Source of the DNA: Rhodanobacteraceae bacterium | GTDB lineage: Bacteria > Pseudomonadota > Gammaproteobacteria > Xanthomonadales > Rhodanobacteraceae | Direction: 5' to 3' | NCBI GenBank assembly: GCA_012270595.1 | Contig: JAAXIA010000209.1 | Location: forward strand, 1 to 6,333 | Length of the DNA stretch: 6,333 nucleotides | Shown here: positions 1-5,314 of the stretch, piece by piece | Layout of the letters: each line of letters opens with the position of its first letter | Numbering within the stretch: the first letter of the stretch is position 1 | The notes under the pieces: model-generated | What the model was told of the DNA's origin: nothing | Seen by the model: the letters and a program-made list of their open reading frames with translations, nothing else | Database searches by the model: none | Position numbers and translations under genes: made by a program

Positions 1-37
1 GCTTTCGGTCGTGCTCATTCTTTACCAATCCACCGGG

Positions 38-60
38 TTATCCACTTCTTTTGTGGATAA
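38..60. repeat. Inverted repeat of DnaA-box-like sequence
   Basis: TTATCCAC (38-45) pairs perfectly with GTGGATAA (53-60) around a 7-nt loop. On the minus strand, bases 60-52 read TTATCCACA, which equals the classical DnaA-box consensus. Bases 38-46 read TTATCCACT, one mismatch from it. Two opposed boxes this close could be a DnaA site or a DnaA-controlled promoter element. They could equally be a hairpin just downstream of the small minus-strand ORF that stops at 62. No T-run follows the stem on either strand, so it is not a standard terminator. There are too few boxes to call an origin. Confidence 0.5.
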
Positions 61-61
61 A

Positions 62-199
62 TCAATCAACCACCGCCGATGCACTTGCCAGTGTCTCGTA
101 CAGCGCGGTCTTGCTAACCTTGAGATCCGCACAAAAACCTCTTTGCTGATACAAGCGCGGCACAAGTTTTCTCATAAACCATCGTCTAGCCTCTTGCAT
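62..199 (-). CDS. Doubtful small ORF, 45 aa, helix-turn-helix-like
   Basis: This minus-strand ATG-to-TGA reading frame encodes 45 residues and is too short for ordinary gene calling. Residues about 19-39 contain ADLKVSKTALYETLA, which resembles the second half of a helix-turn-helix (compare the VSKxTLY pattern of TetR-type and resolvase-type domains). The N-terminal half is basic (MQEARRWFMRKLVPRLYQQ). No clear ribosome binding site precedes the ATG, and an in-frame stop lies two codons upstream of it. It may be a remnant of a longer DNA-binding or recombinase gene, a genuine small protein, or chance. The resemblance is by eye only. Confidence 0.2.
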   Translation of the reverse strand: MQEARRWFMRKLVPRLYQQRGFCADLKVSKTALYETLASASAVVD

Positions 200-319
200 G
201 GATCATGCACAGGTTACCAAGCCCCGACCACTCCGAACGAAGTCGAAAAATGACTTAAAATTAAAGAATGAATGTACACAACTTGTTGCCCACAGGCAGA
301 GATCCCGTGCGTATCGACA

Positions 320-339
320 TTGCCCATTTACATGGGCAA
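320..339. promoter_or_regulatory. 20-bp palindromic operator candidate overlapping pgk -35 box
   Basis: TTGCCCATTTACATGGGCAA is symmetric at 9 of 10 base pairs; only 328/331 mismatch. The centre lies inside the -35 hexamer at 327-332, so a protein bound here would block RNA polymerase. The left half-word TTGCCCA recurs in the same orientation at 286-292, 34 bp upstream, followed by CAGGCA as a degenerate second half. The size and symmetry fit a dimeric bacterial repressor. I do not recognise the motif as the consensus of a named family. That it is an operator is inference. Confidence 0.55.
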
Positions 340-356
340 GCTGCTGATCAGATAAT
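327..356 (+). promoter_or_regulatory. Sigma70-type promoter of pgk
   Basis: The -35 box TTTACA (327-332, 5 of 6 to consensus) and the -10 box GATAAT (351-356, 5 of 6) are separated by 18 bp. Transcription would start near 362-365, giving a leader of about 50 nt before pgk. The -35 box sits in the middle of the palindrome at 320-339, which suggests regulated rather than purely constitutive expression. Confidence 0.6.
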
Positions 357-361
357 GTCCG

Positions 362-389
362 GTCAGGTTCATACCCGGCATCGCCTGAC
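362..389 (+). other. Possible 5' leader hairpin of pgk mRNA
   Basis: GTCAGG (362-367) can pair with CCTGAC (384-389), with 16 nt between the arms and a possible flanking G-U pair on each side. If the promoter at 327-356 is right, this stem lies at the very 5' end of the transcript and ends 11 nt before the Shine-Dalgarno sequence. It could protect the message end. The stem is short and the loop long, so this is tentative. Confidence 0.3.
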
Positions 390-400
390 TTAAACTTGAC

Positions 401-405
401 AGGAG
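401..405 (+). promoter_or_regulatory. Ribosome binding site deciding the pgk start
   Basis: AGGAG lies 7 nt before the GTG at 413, which is ideal spacing. It is only 1 nt before the TTG at 407 and 16 nt before the ATG at 422. The GTG is therefore favoured as the start. Confidence 0.75.
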
Positions 406-412
406 TTTGAAT

Positions 413-1597
413 GTGACCTTCATGCGCCTAAGCGACATCCACCTCAAAGGCAAACGCGTTCTGCTTCGCGAAGACCTGAACGTGCCCCTGGATCCCCATG
501 GCCGGATCACATCTACCCGACGCCTGCACGCTGCCTTGCCTACCATCGTTGCTGCCCACAATGCGGGAGCCGAGGTCATGGTGATGTCGCACCTGGGACG
601 CCCGAAGGAAGGCCATTTTGATCCATCGGCTTCACTTGAGCCGGTGGCAGCATGGCTCCGCGATCAGCTCGGTAAGCCGGTGCGCCTGATTCGTGACTAT
701 CTCGATGGCATGACGCTGGATGACGACGAAATTGTCGTGCTGGAGAACTGTCGCATGAATACGGGTGAAAGCGACGATGACGCGAAACTCGCGCGTCAGT
801 ATGCCGCACTATGTGACATCTATGTCATGGATGCTTTTGGTGCCGCACACCGGGCACAGGCATCCACCCACGCCGTGATCGGCTACGCTCCAGTCGCTGT
901 AGGCGGTCCACTGCTCTGTGCCGAACTTGATGCCCTGGATAACGCGCTTAAACAGCCTGCTCGCCCATTGCTGGCTATTGTGGCCGGATCCAAGGTCTCA
1001 ACCAAGCTCAAACTGCTTGAAAATCTGATCAGCAAAGTCGATCAGCTCATTGTCGGTGGTGGTATAGCCAACACCTTTATCGCCGCCATGGGTGAGGCTG
1101 TGGGCACCTCACTGGTAGAAACGAGTTTATTCGCTGCAGCCAGAAGCATACTGGCCGCAGCAAAACGGCGTGGCGTCGCTATGCCACTACCTCGCGATGT
1201 GACGGTGGCTGCAAGCTTCTCCGCTGACGCGTCGGCCAACTCCAAAATGGTCGGTGCCATCAGGGAAAATGAAATGATCCTGGACATCGGCCCGCAAACA
1301 GCGGCCCGCTACGCCCAGGATATTGCAAAGGCCGGCACCGTTGTATGGAACGGTCCAGTCGGCGTCTTTGAATTCGATGCCTTCGCCAAAGGCACCGAAA
1401 CCCTGGCGCGCGCCATCGCCGCATCCAGCGCTTTTTCCATCATCGGTGGTGGCGATACGCTGGCCGCCCTAGACAAATACGGCATCGCCGGACACGTCTC
1501 CTACCTCTCCACAGGCGGCGGGGCCTTCCTCGAAGTTCTTGAAGGCAAGGAACTGCCAGCCATCACCGCGCTCAAAGCCCGTAATGCCACAGCATGA
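413..1597 (+). CDS. pgk: Phosphoglycerate kinase
   Basis: The cytoplasmic enzyme transfers phosphate between 1,3-bisphosphoglycerate and ADP, giving 3-phosphoglycerate and ATP in lower glycolysis. From the GTG at 413 it has 394 residues, close to the usual 387-395, and its N-terminus then lines up with the E. coli protein. Seen in the sequence: the RxDLNVP substrate loop (about 19-25), HLGR (60-63), arginines in ENCRMN (114) and AHRAQ (147), the nucleotide-domain GSKVSTK (192-198), GGGIANTF (215-222), WNGPVGVFE (312-320) and GGGDT (345-349). All key residues appear intact, so it should be active. It has its own promoter, and 175 bp separate it from dgoK. Its neighbours are galactonate-pathway genes rather than gap, tkt, pyk or fba. 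That placement suggests either a pathway-linked copy or the only copy, moved here. Identity is very secure; the start codon is less so (TTG 407 and ATG 422 are alternatives). Confidence 0.97.
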   Translation: MTFMRLSDIHLKGKRVLLREDLNVPLDPHGRITSTRRLHAALPTIVAAHNAGAEVMVMSHLGRPKEGHFDPSASLEPVAAWLRDQLGKPVRLIRDYLDGMTLDDDEIVVLENCRMNTGESDDDAKLARQYAALCDIYVMDAFGAAHRAQASTHAVIGYAPVAVGGPLLCAELDALDNALKQPARPLLAIVAGSKVSTKLKLLENLISKVDQLIVGGGIANTFIAAMGEAVGTSLVETSLFAAARSILAAAKRRGVAMPLPRDVTVAASFSADASANSKMVGAIRENEMILDIGPQTAARYAQDIAKAGTVVWNGPVGVFEFDAFAKGTETLARAIAASSAFSIIGGGDTLAALDKYGIAGHVSYLSTGGGAFLEVLEGKELPAITALKARNATA

Positions 1598-1604
1598 TAA
1601 GGTT

Positions 1605-1634
1605 TTGACATCTTCATTAACGCACTTCTATACT
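1605..1634 (+). promoter_or_regulatory. Sigma70-type promoter of the dgo operon
   Basis: A perfect -35 box TTGACA (1605-1610) is followed after 18 bp by TATACT (1629-1634, 5 of 6 to TATAAT). The -35 box begins 8 bases after the pgk stop. Transcription would start near 1641, giving a leader of about 130 nt before dgoK. No terminator-like hairpin with a T-run is visible between pgk and this promoter, so read-through from pgk is also possible. Confidence 0.7.
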
Positions 1635-1650
1635 AACGCCCATCTATACT
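1627..1650 (+). repeat. Direct repeat TCTATACT overlapping the -10 region
   Basis: The octamer TCTATACT occurs at 1627-1634 and again at 1643-1650, a 16-bp step. The first copy contains the -10 box of the operon promoter. The second could serve as an alternative -10 box, though no good -35 box lies 16-19 bp before it. It could also be the second half of a tandem protein-binding site. GCCCAT, also found in the palindrome upstream of pgk, lies between the two copies at 1638-1643. Confidence 0.4.
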
Positions 1651-1733
1651 CCAGCCTACCATTGGATCACACAGCGCGAATGGCTCTATGAACGTGGTAA
1701 CCGGATAGACAACAATTCCAAAACCACAGAAGA

Positions 1734-1745
1734 CTTGAGGTCAAG
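1734..1745. repeat. Short inverted repeat in dgoK leader
   Basis: CTTGA (1734-1738) and TCAAG (1741-1745) form a 10-of-12 palindrome with GG in the centre, 27 nt before the dgoK start. It is too tight to form an RNA hairpin and would fit a small DNA-binding half-site pair. It may be chance. Confidence 0.25.
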
Positions 1746-1759
1746 CCCACCCCTTCATT

Positions 1760-1764
1760 AAAGG
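1760..1764 (+). promoter_or_regulatory. Ribosome binding site deciding the dgoK start
   Basis: AAAGG sits 8 nt before the TTG at 1773. The nearby ATG at 1768 is in another frame and stops after seven codons. The dgoK frame has no ATG or GTG between its upstream stop at 1698 and the TTG. This supports TTG as the real start. Confidence 0.65.
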
Positions 1765-1772
1765 TTTATGGT

Positions 1773-2687
1773 TTGTACGAGCACACTTTAATCGGACTTG
1801 ACTGGGGCACATCCAGTCTGCGTGCCACCCTCTTCGACAGCACAGGCCACATCGACCAACTCCGCCATCGCCCCTGGGGTATACGTCAACTACCTGAAGG
1901 AGGCTTTGCTGCGGCACTGACACAGATCACCGCCGACTGGCCCATGTTACCCATCCTGGCCTGTGGCATGATTGGCAGTCGCGATGGCTGGCACGAGGTG
2001 CCTTACCTGAACCTGCCCACCACACCGGCCGAGGTCGGCTGGGCGCTGGCTCGAATTAACACCACCGACCATCGCTCACTCTACCTTATCCCAGGCCTGC
2101 GTGATCAACACGGCCCGGATGTGATGCGCGGCGAAGAAACGCAGCTTACTGGAACACTGGCCCTGCGCCCGGAGCTGGCCACCGCATCCACCTGCATCCT
2201 TCCGGGAACGCACAGCAAGTGGGTACTCGTGCGAGAAGGACGCATTACCGCTTTTCATACCTTGATGACCGGAGAATTATTCGCGCTGCTTCAACGCCAC
2301 TCCATTCTCGCCACAGGCGCAGCTATCAGTGACGACGAGGCATTCATGAATGGCGTGCTGGCAGCGCGTCACAGCGGTGCAAAAGGTGCGTTCAGCCAGC
2401 TGTTCTCCATTCGCACCTTGATGCTCGAAGGCACGCTGGCTGAGTCTTCAGTATCTTCTTACCTTTCCGGTCTCCTGATTGGCGAAGAATTCCGCATCGC
2501 ACTGGAAGAAGGCTGGACCATTGACCAATACCCGGTGCAACTCATCGGTGATGCCACACTATGCCAGCACTACCACCTCGCTGCCAGGGGGTTCGGTATT
2601 GAACTTGACGCACCGCTGGAACACGCCGCCAGCACTGGCCTGTGGCAGATTGCCCGGTGCGCTGGACTGATTCGCTCGACACCTTGA
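1773..2687 (+). CDS. dgoK: 2-dehydro-3-deoxygalactonokinase (KDGal kinase)
   Basis: It phosphorylates 2-keto-3-deoxy-D-galactonate at C6 with ATP, the fourth step of the De Ley-Doudoroff pathway, in the cytoplasm. The 304 residues match the family's usual length (about 290-310). Seen in the sequence: the ASKHA-type phosphate-1 loop LDWGTSSLR (9-17), the family signatures MRGEETQL (118-125), PGTHSKW (144-150) and MTGELF (165-170), SYLSGLLIG (229-237), and IGDATL (258-263) in the adenosine region. These segments align closely with E. coli DgoK. The start is TTG with a properly spaced AAAGG. It is the first gene of the operon, and the gap to dgoA is 17 nt. The rare start codon may lower its translation relative to the later genes. 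The identity is secure. Confidence 0.96.
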   Translation: MYEHTLIGLDWGTSSLRATLFDSTGHIDQLRHRPWGIRQLPEGGFAAALTQITADWPMLPILACGMIGSRDGWHEVPYLNLPTTPAEVGWALARINTTDHRSLYLIPGLRDQHGPDVMRGEETQLTGTLALRPELATASTCILPGTHSKWVLVREGRITAFHTLMTGELFALLQRHSILATGAAISDDEAFMNGVLAARHSGAKGAFSQLFSIRTLMLEGTLAESSVSSYLSGLLIGEEFRIALEEGWTIDQYPVQLIGDATLCQHYHLAARGFGIELDAPLEHAASTGLWQIARCAGLIRSTP

Positions 2688-2704
2688 ATTAAGGATACGG
2701 CACC

Positions 2705-3370
2705 ATGTTAACTTCCTGGCTTCATCCGCTTCCACTGCTGGCAATTTTGCGTGGAGTCACGCCCGCCGAGACGGGACCCATCGGCCAGACACTGGTCAAG
2801 GCCGGTTTTCGTATACTAGAGGTGCCCTTTAACTCAGCACAGGCAATAGAAAGTATTGCCCAACTCGTCGCTGCACTGGGTGATCAGGTCATGATCGGTG
2901 CTGGCACGGTAAGGCGTGAACACGATATGGCACTGGTAGCCGCTGCGGGTGGCCGACTGATCGTTATGCCTCACACTGATGTCACGCTGATCCGCGCCAC
3001 CAAAAGCGCCGGTCTGCTTTGCATACCCGGTGTAGCCACGCCCAGCGAAGCTTTCGCCGCGCTGGATGCCGGTGCTGACGGACTGAAGTTATTCCCCGCC
3101 GAGCAGATGACGCCAACGGTTCTCAAAGCATGGCGCGCTGTCATACCGCGCGAAGTAGCGACACTACCAGTAGGCGGTATCACACCGGACACCATGCCGG
3201 GGTGGATCGCAGCCGGTGCCAGCGGTTTTGGCATCGGTTCGGCGCTGTATACACCAAACCGGTCGATAACTGAAATCGCTTCGCGCGCCCATGCCTTCGC
3301 CAAAGCATGGCAGCGAGAAACAGCAGCAGGCCCAGTCACATCAGTGCAAACAAAGCTCCCAGGACTTTAA
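2705..3370 (+). CDS. dgoA: 2-dehydro-3-deoxy-6-phosphogalactonate aldolase (KDPGal aldolase)
   Basis: This class I aldolase cleaves KDPGal to pyruvate and D-glyceraldehyde-3-phosphate. It has 221 residues, from an ATG with AAGGA 9 nt upstream. Seen in the sequence: ILRG with Arg16, the catalytic-base region LEVPFNS with Glu39, IGAGTV (64-69), the phosphate-loop and Schiff-base segment LKLFPAE with Lys128, PVGGITPD (155-162) and GSALY (178-182). The VPFNS segment resembles DgoA (VPLNS/IPLNS type), not Eda (VTLRT). Val156 stands where KDPG aldolase has a threonine and E. coli DgoA a valine, which argues for KDPGal over KDPG. Compared with the 205-residue E. coli enzyme it carries about 15 extra C-terminal residues without recognisable motif. 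The dgoD Shine-Dalgarno lies in its last codons, so the two are probably translationally coupled. Confidence 0.95.
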   Translation: MLTSWLHPLPLLAILRGVTPAETGPIGQTLVKAGFRILEVPFNSAQAIESIAQLVAALGDQVMIGAGTVRREHDMALVAAAGGRLIVMPHTDVTLIRATKSAGLLCIPGVATPSEAFAALDAGADGLKLFPAEQMTPTVLKAWRAVIPREVATLPVGGITPDTMPGWIAAGASGFGIGSALYTPNRSITEIASRAHAFAKAWQRETAAGPVTSVQTKLPGL

Positions 3371-3373
3371 GCC

Positions 3374-4522
3374 GTGAAGATCACCGCCCTCACCACCTAC
3401 CTGGTACCACCACGCTGGCTTTTTTTGCGCGTCGATACCGATAGCGGTATCAGCGGCTGGGGCGAACCGGTACTGGAGGGTCGCGCATCCACCGTCGCTG
3501 CTGCGGTGGACGCCTTATCCAGCTACTTGGTAGGCAAGGATCCGGGCCACATTGAAGATCATTGGAACGTGCTCTATCGCGGTGGGTTTTACCGCGGCGG
3601 CCCCATTCTCATGAGTGCCATGGCAGGCATTGACCAGGCACTATGGGACATCAAAGGCAAAGATCTGGGCAAGCCGGTGTATGAGCTGCTCGGTGGGCCG
3701 GTACGCCAACGCATCCAGGTTTATTCGTGGATTGGCGGGGACCGCCCGGCGGACACAGCGCATGCGGCACAAGAGGCTGTTGCGCGGGGCTTCCGCGCAG
3801 TAAAAATGAACGCCACCGAAGAATGCCACTATATTGACAGTCACGCCACGGTCGAGCGCGTACTGGAAAACGTGCAGGCTATTCGCGACGCGGTGGGCAA
3901 GGATATTGGCATCGGTCTGGATTTCCACGGTCGCGTACACAAGCCTATGGCCAAGGTGCTACTGCGCGAACTGGCACCGTTTAATTTAATGTTCATCGAA
4001 GAACCAGTACTATCCGAGCATCTGGAATGTCTGCCTGAACTGGCCGCCCTGTCACCCGCTCCCATTGCACTCGGTGAGCGGCTGTACACGCGCTATGACT
4101 TCAAGCGCGTACTGCAAACCGGTGGCGTCGACATCATCCAGCCCGACCCCTCACACGCCGGCGGTATCACCGAAACACGCAAGATTGCAGCCATGGCTGA
4201 AGCCTGGGACGTGGCGCTTGCCCTGCACTGCCCACTGGGTCCGATCGCCCTGGCAGCCAACCTGCAACTGGATGGCCTATGTCACAACGCCTTTATCCAG
4301 GAACAAAGTCTCGGTATCCACTACAACAGTAACAACGATCTGCTCGACTACGTGGTGGATCGTCATGTCTTTAGCTACGAGAACGGTTACGTCGCCATGC
4401 CCGAAAATCCTGGGCTAGGCATTGAGGTCAACGCAGCCTACGTAAGCGAACGCGCACGAATCGGCCATCAGTGGCGCAATCCGGTATGGCGCCATGCTGA
4501 TGGCAGCGTGGCAGAATGGTAA
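3374..4522 (+). CDS. dgoD: D-galactonate dehydratase
   Basis: This enolase-superfamily enzyme dehydrates D-galactonate to 2-keto-3-deoxygalactonate using Mg2+. Its 382 residues match E. coli DgoD exactly in length, with high similarity by eye. Seen in the sequence: the N-terminal capping domain with VPPRWLFL (11-18), WGEPVLEGR (29-37) and [10 protein letters not shown] (73-82); then the barrel with the metal ligands Asp183, Glu209 and Glu235, the partner base His185 in LDFHGRV, and His285 in LHCPLGP; and the C-terminal [16 protein letters not shown]. Every expected catalytic residue is present. The start is GTG, with AGGA (3361-3364) 9 nt upstream inside the end of dgoA; only 3 nt separate the two genes. 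A mannonate or gluconate dehydratase is less likely because of the strong DgoD-specific N-terminal and C-terminal wording. Confidence 0.98.
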   Translation: MKITALTTYLVPPRWLFLRVDTDSGISGWGEPVLEGRASTVAAAVDALSSYLVGKDPGHIEDHWNVLYRGGFYRGGPILMSAMAGIDQALWDIKGKDLGKPVYELLGGPVRQRIQVYSWIGGDRPADTAHAAQEAVARGFRAVKMNATEECHYIDSHATVERVLENVQAIRDAVGKDIGIGLDFHGRVHKPMAKVLLRELAPFNLMFIEEPVLSEHLECLPELAALSPAPIALGERLYTRYDFKRVLQTGGVDIIQPDPSHAGGITETRKIAAMAEAWDVALALHCPLGPIALAANLQLDGLCHNAFIQEQSLGIHYNSNNDLLDYVVDRHVFSYENGYVAMPENPGLGIEVNAAYVSERARIGHQWRNPVWRHADGSVAEW

Positions 4523-4525
4523 CCA

Positions 4526-5314
4526 ATGATGGCAGACTACACTTTAATGACAACTCAATACGCTCACTACCCCAGCCTTGCCGGCCGCAATGTATTAATC
4601 ACTGGCGGTGCAACCGGCATTGGTGCCGCTTTTGTCGATCATTTCGCCAGGCAGGGTGCAAAAGTGGCCTTTCTCGACGTGGACGAAGCCGGTAGCGCCA
4701 CCTTGCTCAACACCCTGCATGATGTACCGCATCGACCAGTTTTTCTACGCTGCGACATCACTCAAATCGATGCACTGGACAGCGCCATTAATGCGGCCCG
4801 CAGGCATATCGGGCCAATTGCCGTCCTGGTTAACAATGCCGCCAATGACGTGCGCCATAGCCTGGATGCTATCGACTGCCAAGCGTTCAATGATAGTGTG
4901 GCGGTGAACCTGCGCCACCAGGTGTTCGCCACTCGTGCCGTCATACCAGATATGCAGAAACTACATGGCGGTTCCATCATCTGCCTGGGTTCTACCGGCT
5001 GGATCCAGAAAAACGCCGGCTATCCTCTATACGCCATGGCCAAGGCTGCGGTACACGGCTTCGTCAACGGCATGGCCCGCAAGCTGGGCAAGCAACGTAT
5101 TCGCATCAATGCACTGGTACCGGGCTGGGTCATCACCGACAAGCAACGCAAATTATGGTTAGACGCTGAGGGAGAAGCCAGTATCGCGCGCTCACAGTGT
5201 ATGCCTGGCTATCTTATGGCCGACGATCTGGCACGCATGGCGCTATTTCTCGCCGCTGATGACAGCCGCATGTGTACCGGACAGGATTTCATCGTCGATG
5301 GTGGTTGGGTCTAA
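4526..5314 (+). CDS. SDR-family sugar 1-dehydrogenase, probably D-galactose dehydrogenase
   Basis: By context it oxidises D-galactose to D-galactono-lactone with NAD(P)+, the entry step of the pathway. It is a classical short-chain dehydrogenase of 262 residues: TGGATGIG (26-33) for cofactor, Asp51 at the end of strand 2 (suggesting NAD+), NNAAN (103-107), Asn128, Ser156, the YAMAK pair Tyr169/Lys173, and LVPGWV (197-202). Overall wording (YPSLxGRxVxITGG, VNLRH, the C-terminal CTGxxFxVDGGW) resembles Caulobacter D-xylose dehydrogenase XylB and its relatives that act on galactose or arabinose. The substrate is therefore inferred from neighbours, not from residues. It starts 3 nt after dgoD at an ATG-ATG pair without a clear Shine-Dalgarno; the ATG at 4547 (255 residues) is an alternative. 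Its end overlaps the lactonase gene. Confidence 0.92.
   Translation: MMADYTLMTTQYAHYPSLAGRNVLITGGATGIGAAFVDHFARQGAKVAFLDVDEAGSATLLNTLHDVPHRPVFLRCDITQIDALDSAINAARRHIGPIAVLVNNAANDVRHSLDAIDCQAFNDSVAVNLRHQVFATRAVIPDMQKLHGGSIICLGSTGWIQKNAGYPLYAMAKAAVHGFVNGMARKLGKQRIRINALVPGWVITDKQRKLWLDAEGEASIARSQCMPGYLMADDLARMALFLAADDSRMCTGQDFIVDGGWV

Larger units (their letters stand above)
1..406. other. Upstream intergenic region
   Basis: No confident protein gene lies in these 406 bases. A plus-strand reading frame open from the left edge to 253 has no recognisable motif and a biased composition, so I treat it as chance. The stretch holds, in order, a DnaA-box-like inverted repeat (38-60), a doubtful small minus-strand ORF (62-199), an AT-rich tract (about 245-275), and the pgk control region with repeated TTGCCCA elements, a palindrome, a promoter and a leader hairpin (286-405). 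I see no tRNA or rRNA here and no convincing intrinsic terminator. Confidence 0.6.

Noticed and set aside
11..253. Plus-strand frame of 80 codons upstream of pgk
   Set aside because: No motif, no ribosome binding site, odd composition rich in Ser, Thr, Arg and His, and it is open to the left edge without looking like the end of a known protein.
1696..1711. GGTAACCGG as a LacI-family operator
   Set aside because: Only one half-site is convincing; the other half does not mirror it, so it is not listed as a feature.
2971..3339. 122-codon minus-strand frame inside dgoA
   Set aside because: It is antisense to a well-conserved aldolase and is explained by GC-rich codon bias; no independent motif.
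4065..4418. 117-codon plus-strand frame overlapping dgoD
   Set aside because: It is a shifted-frame shadow of the dgoD barrel, which contains the essential His285 and conserved motifs in the real frame.
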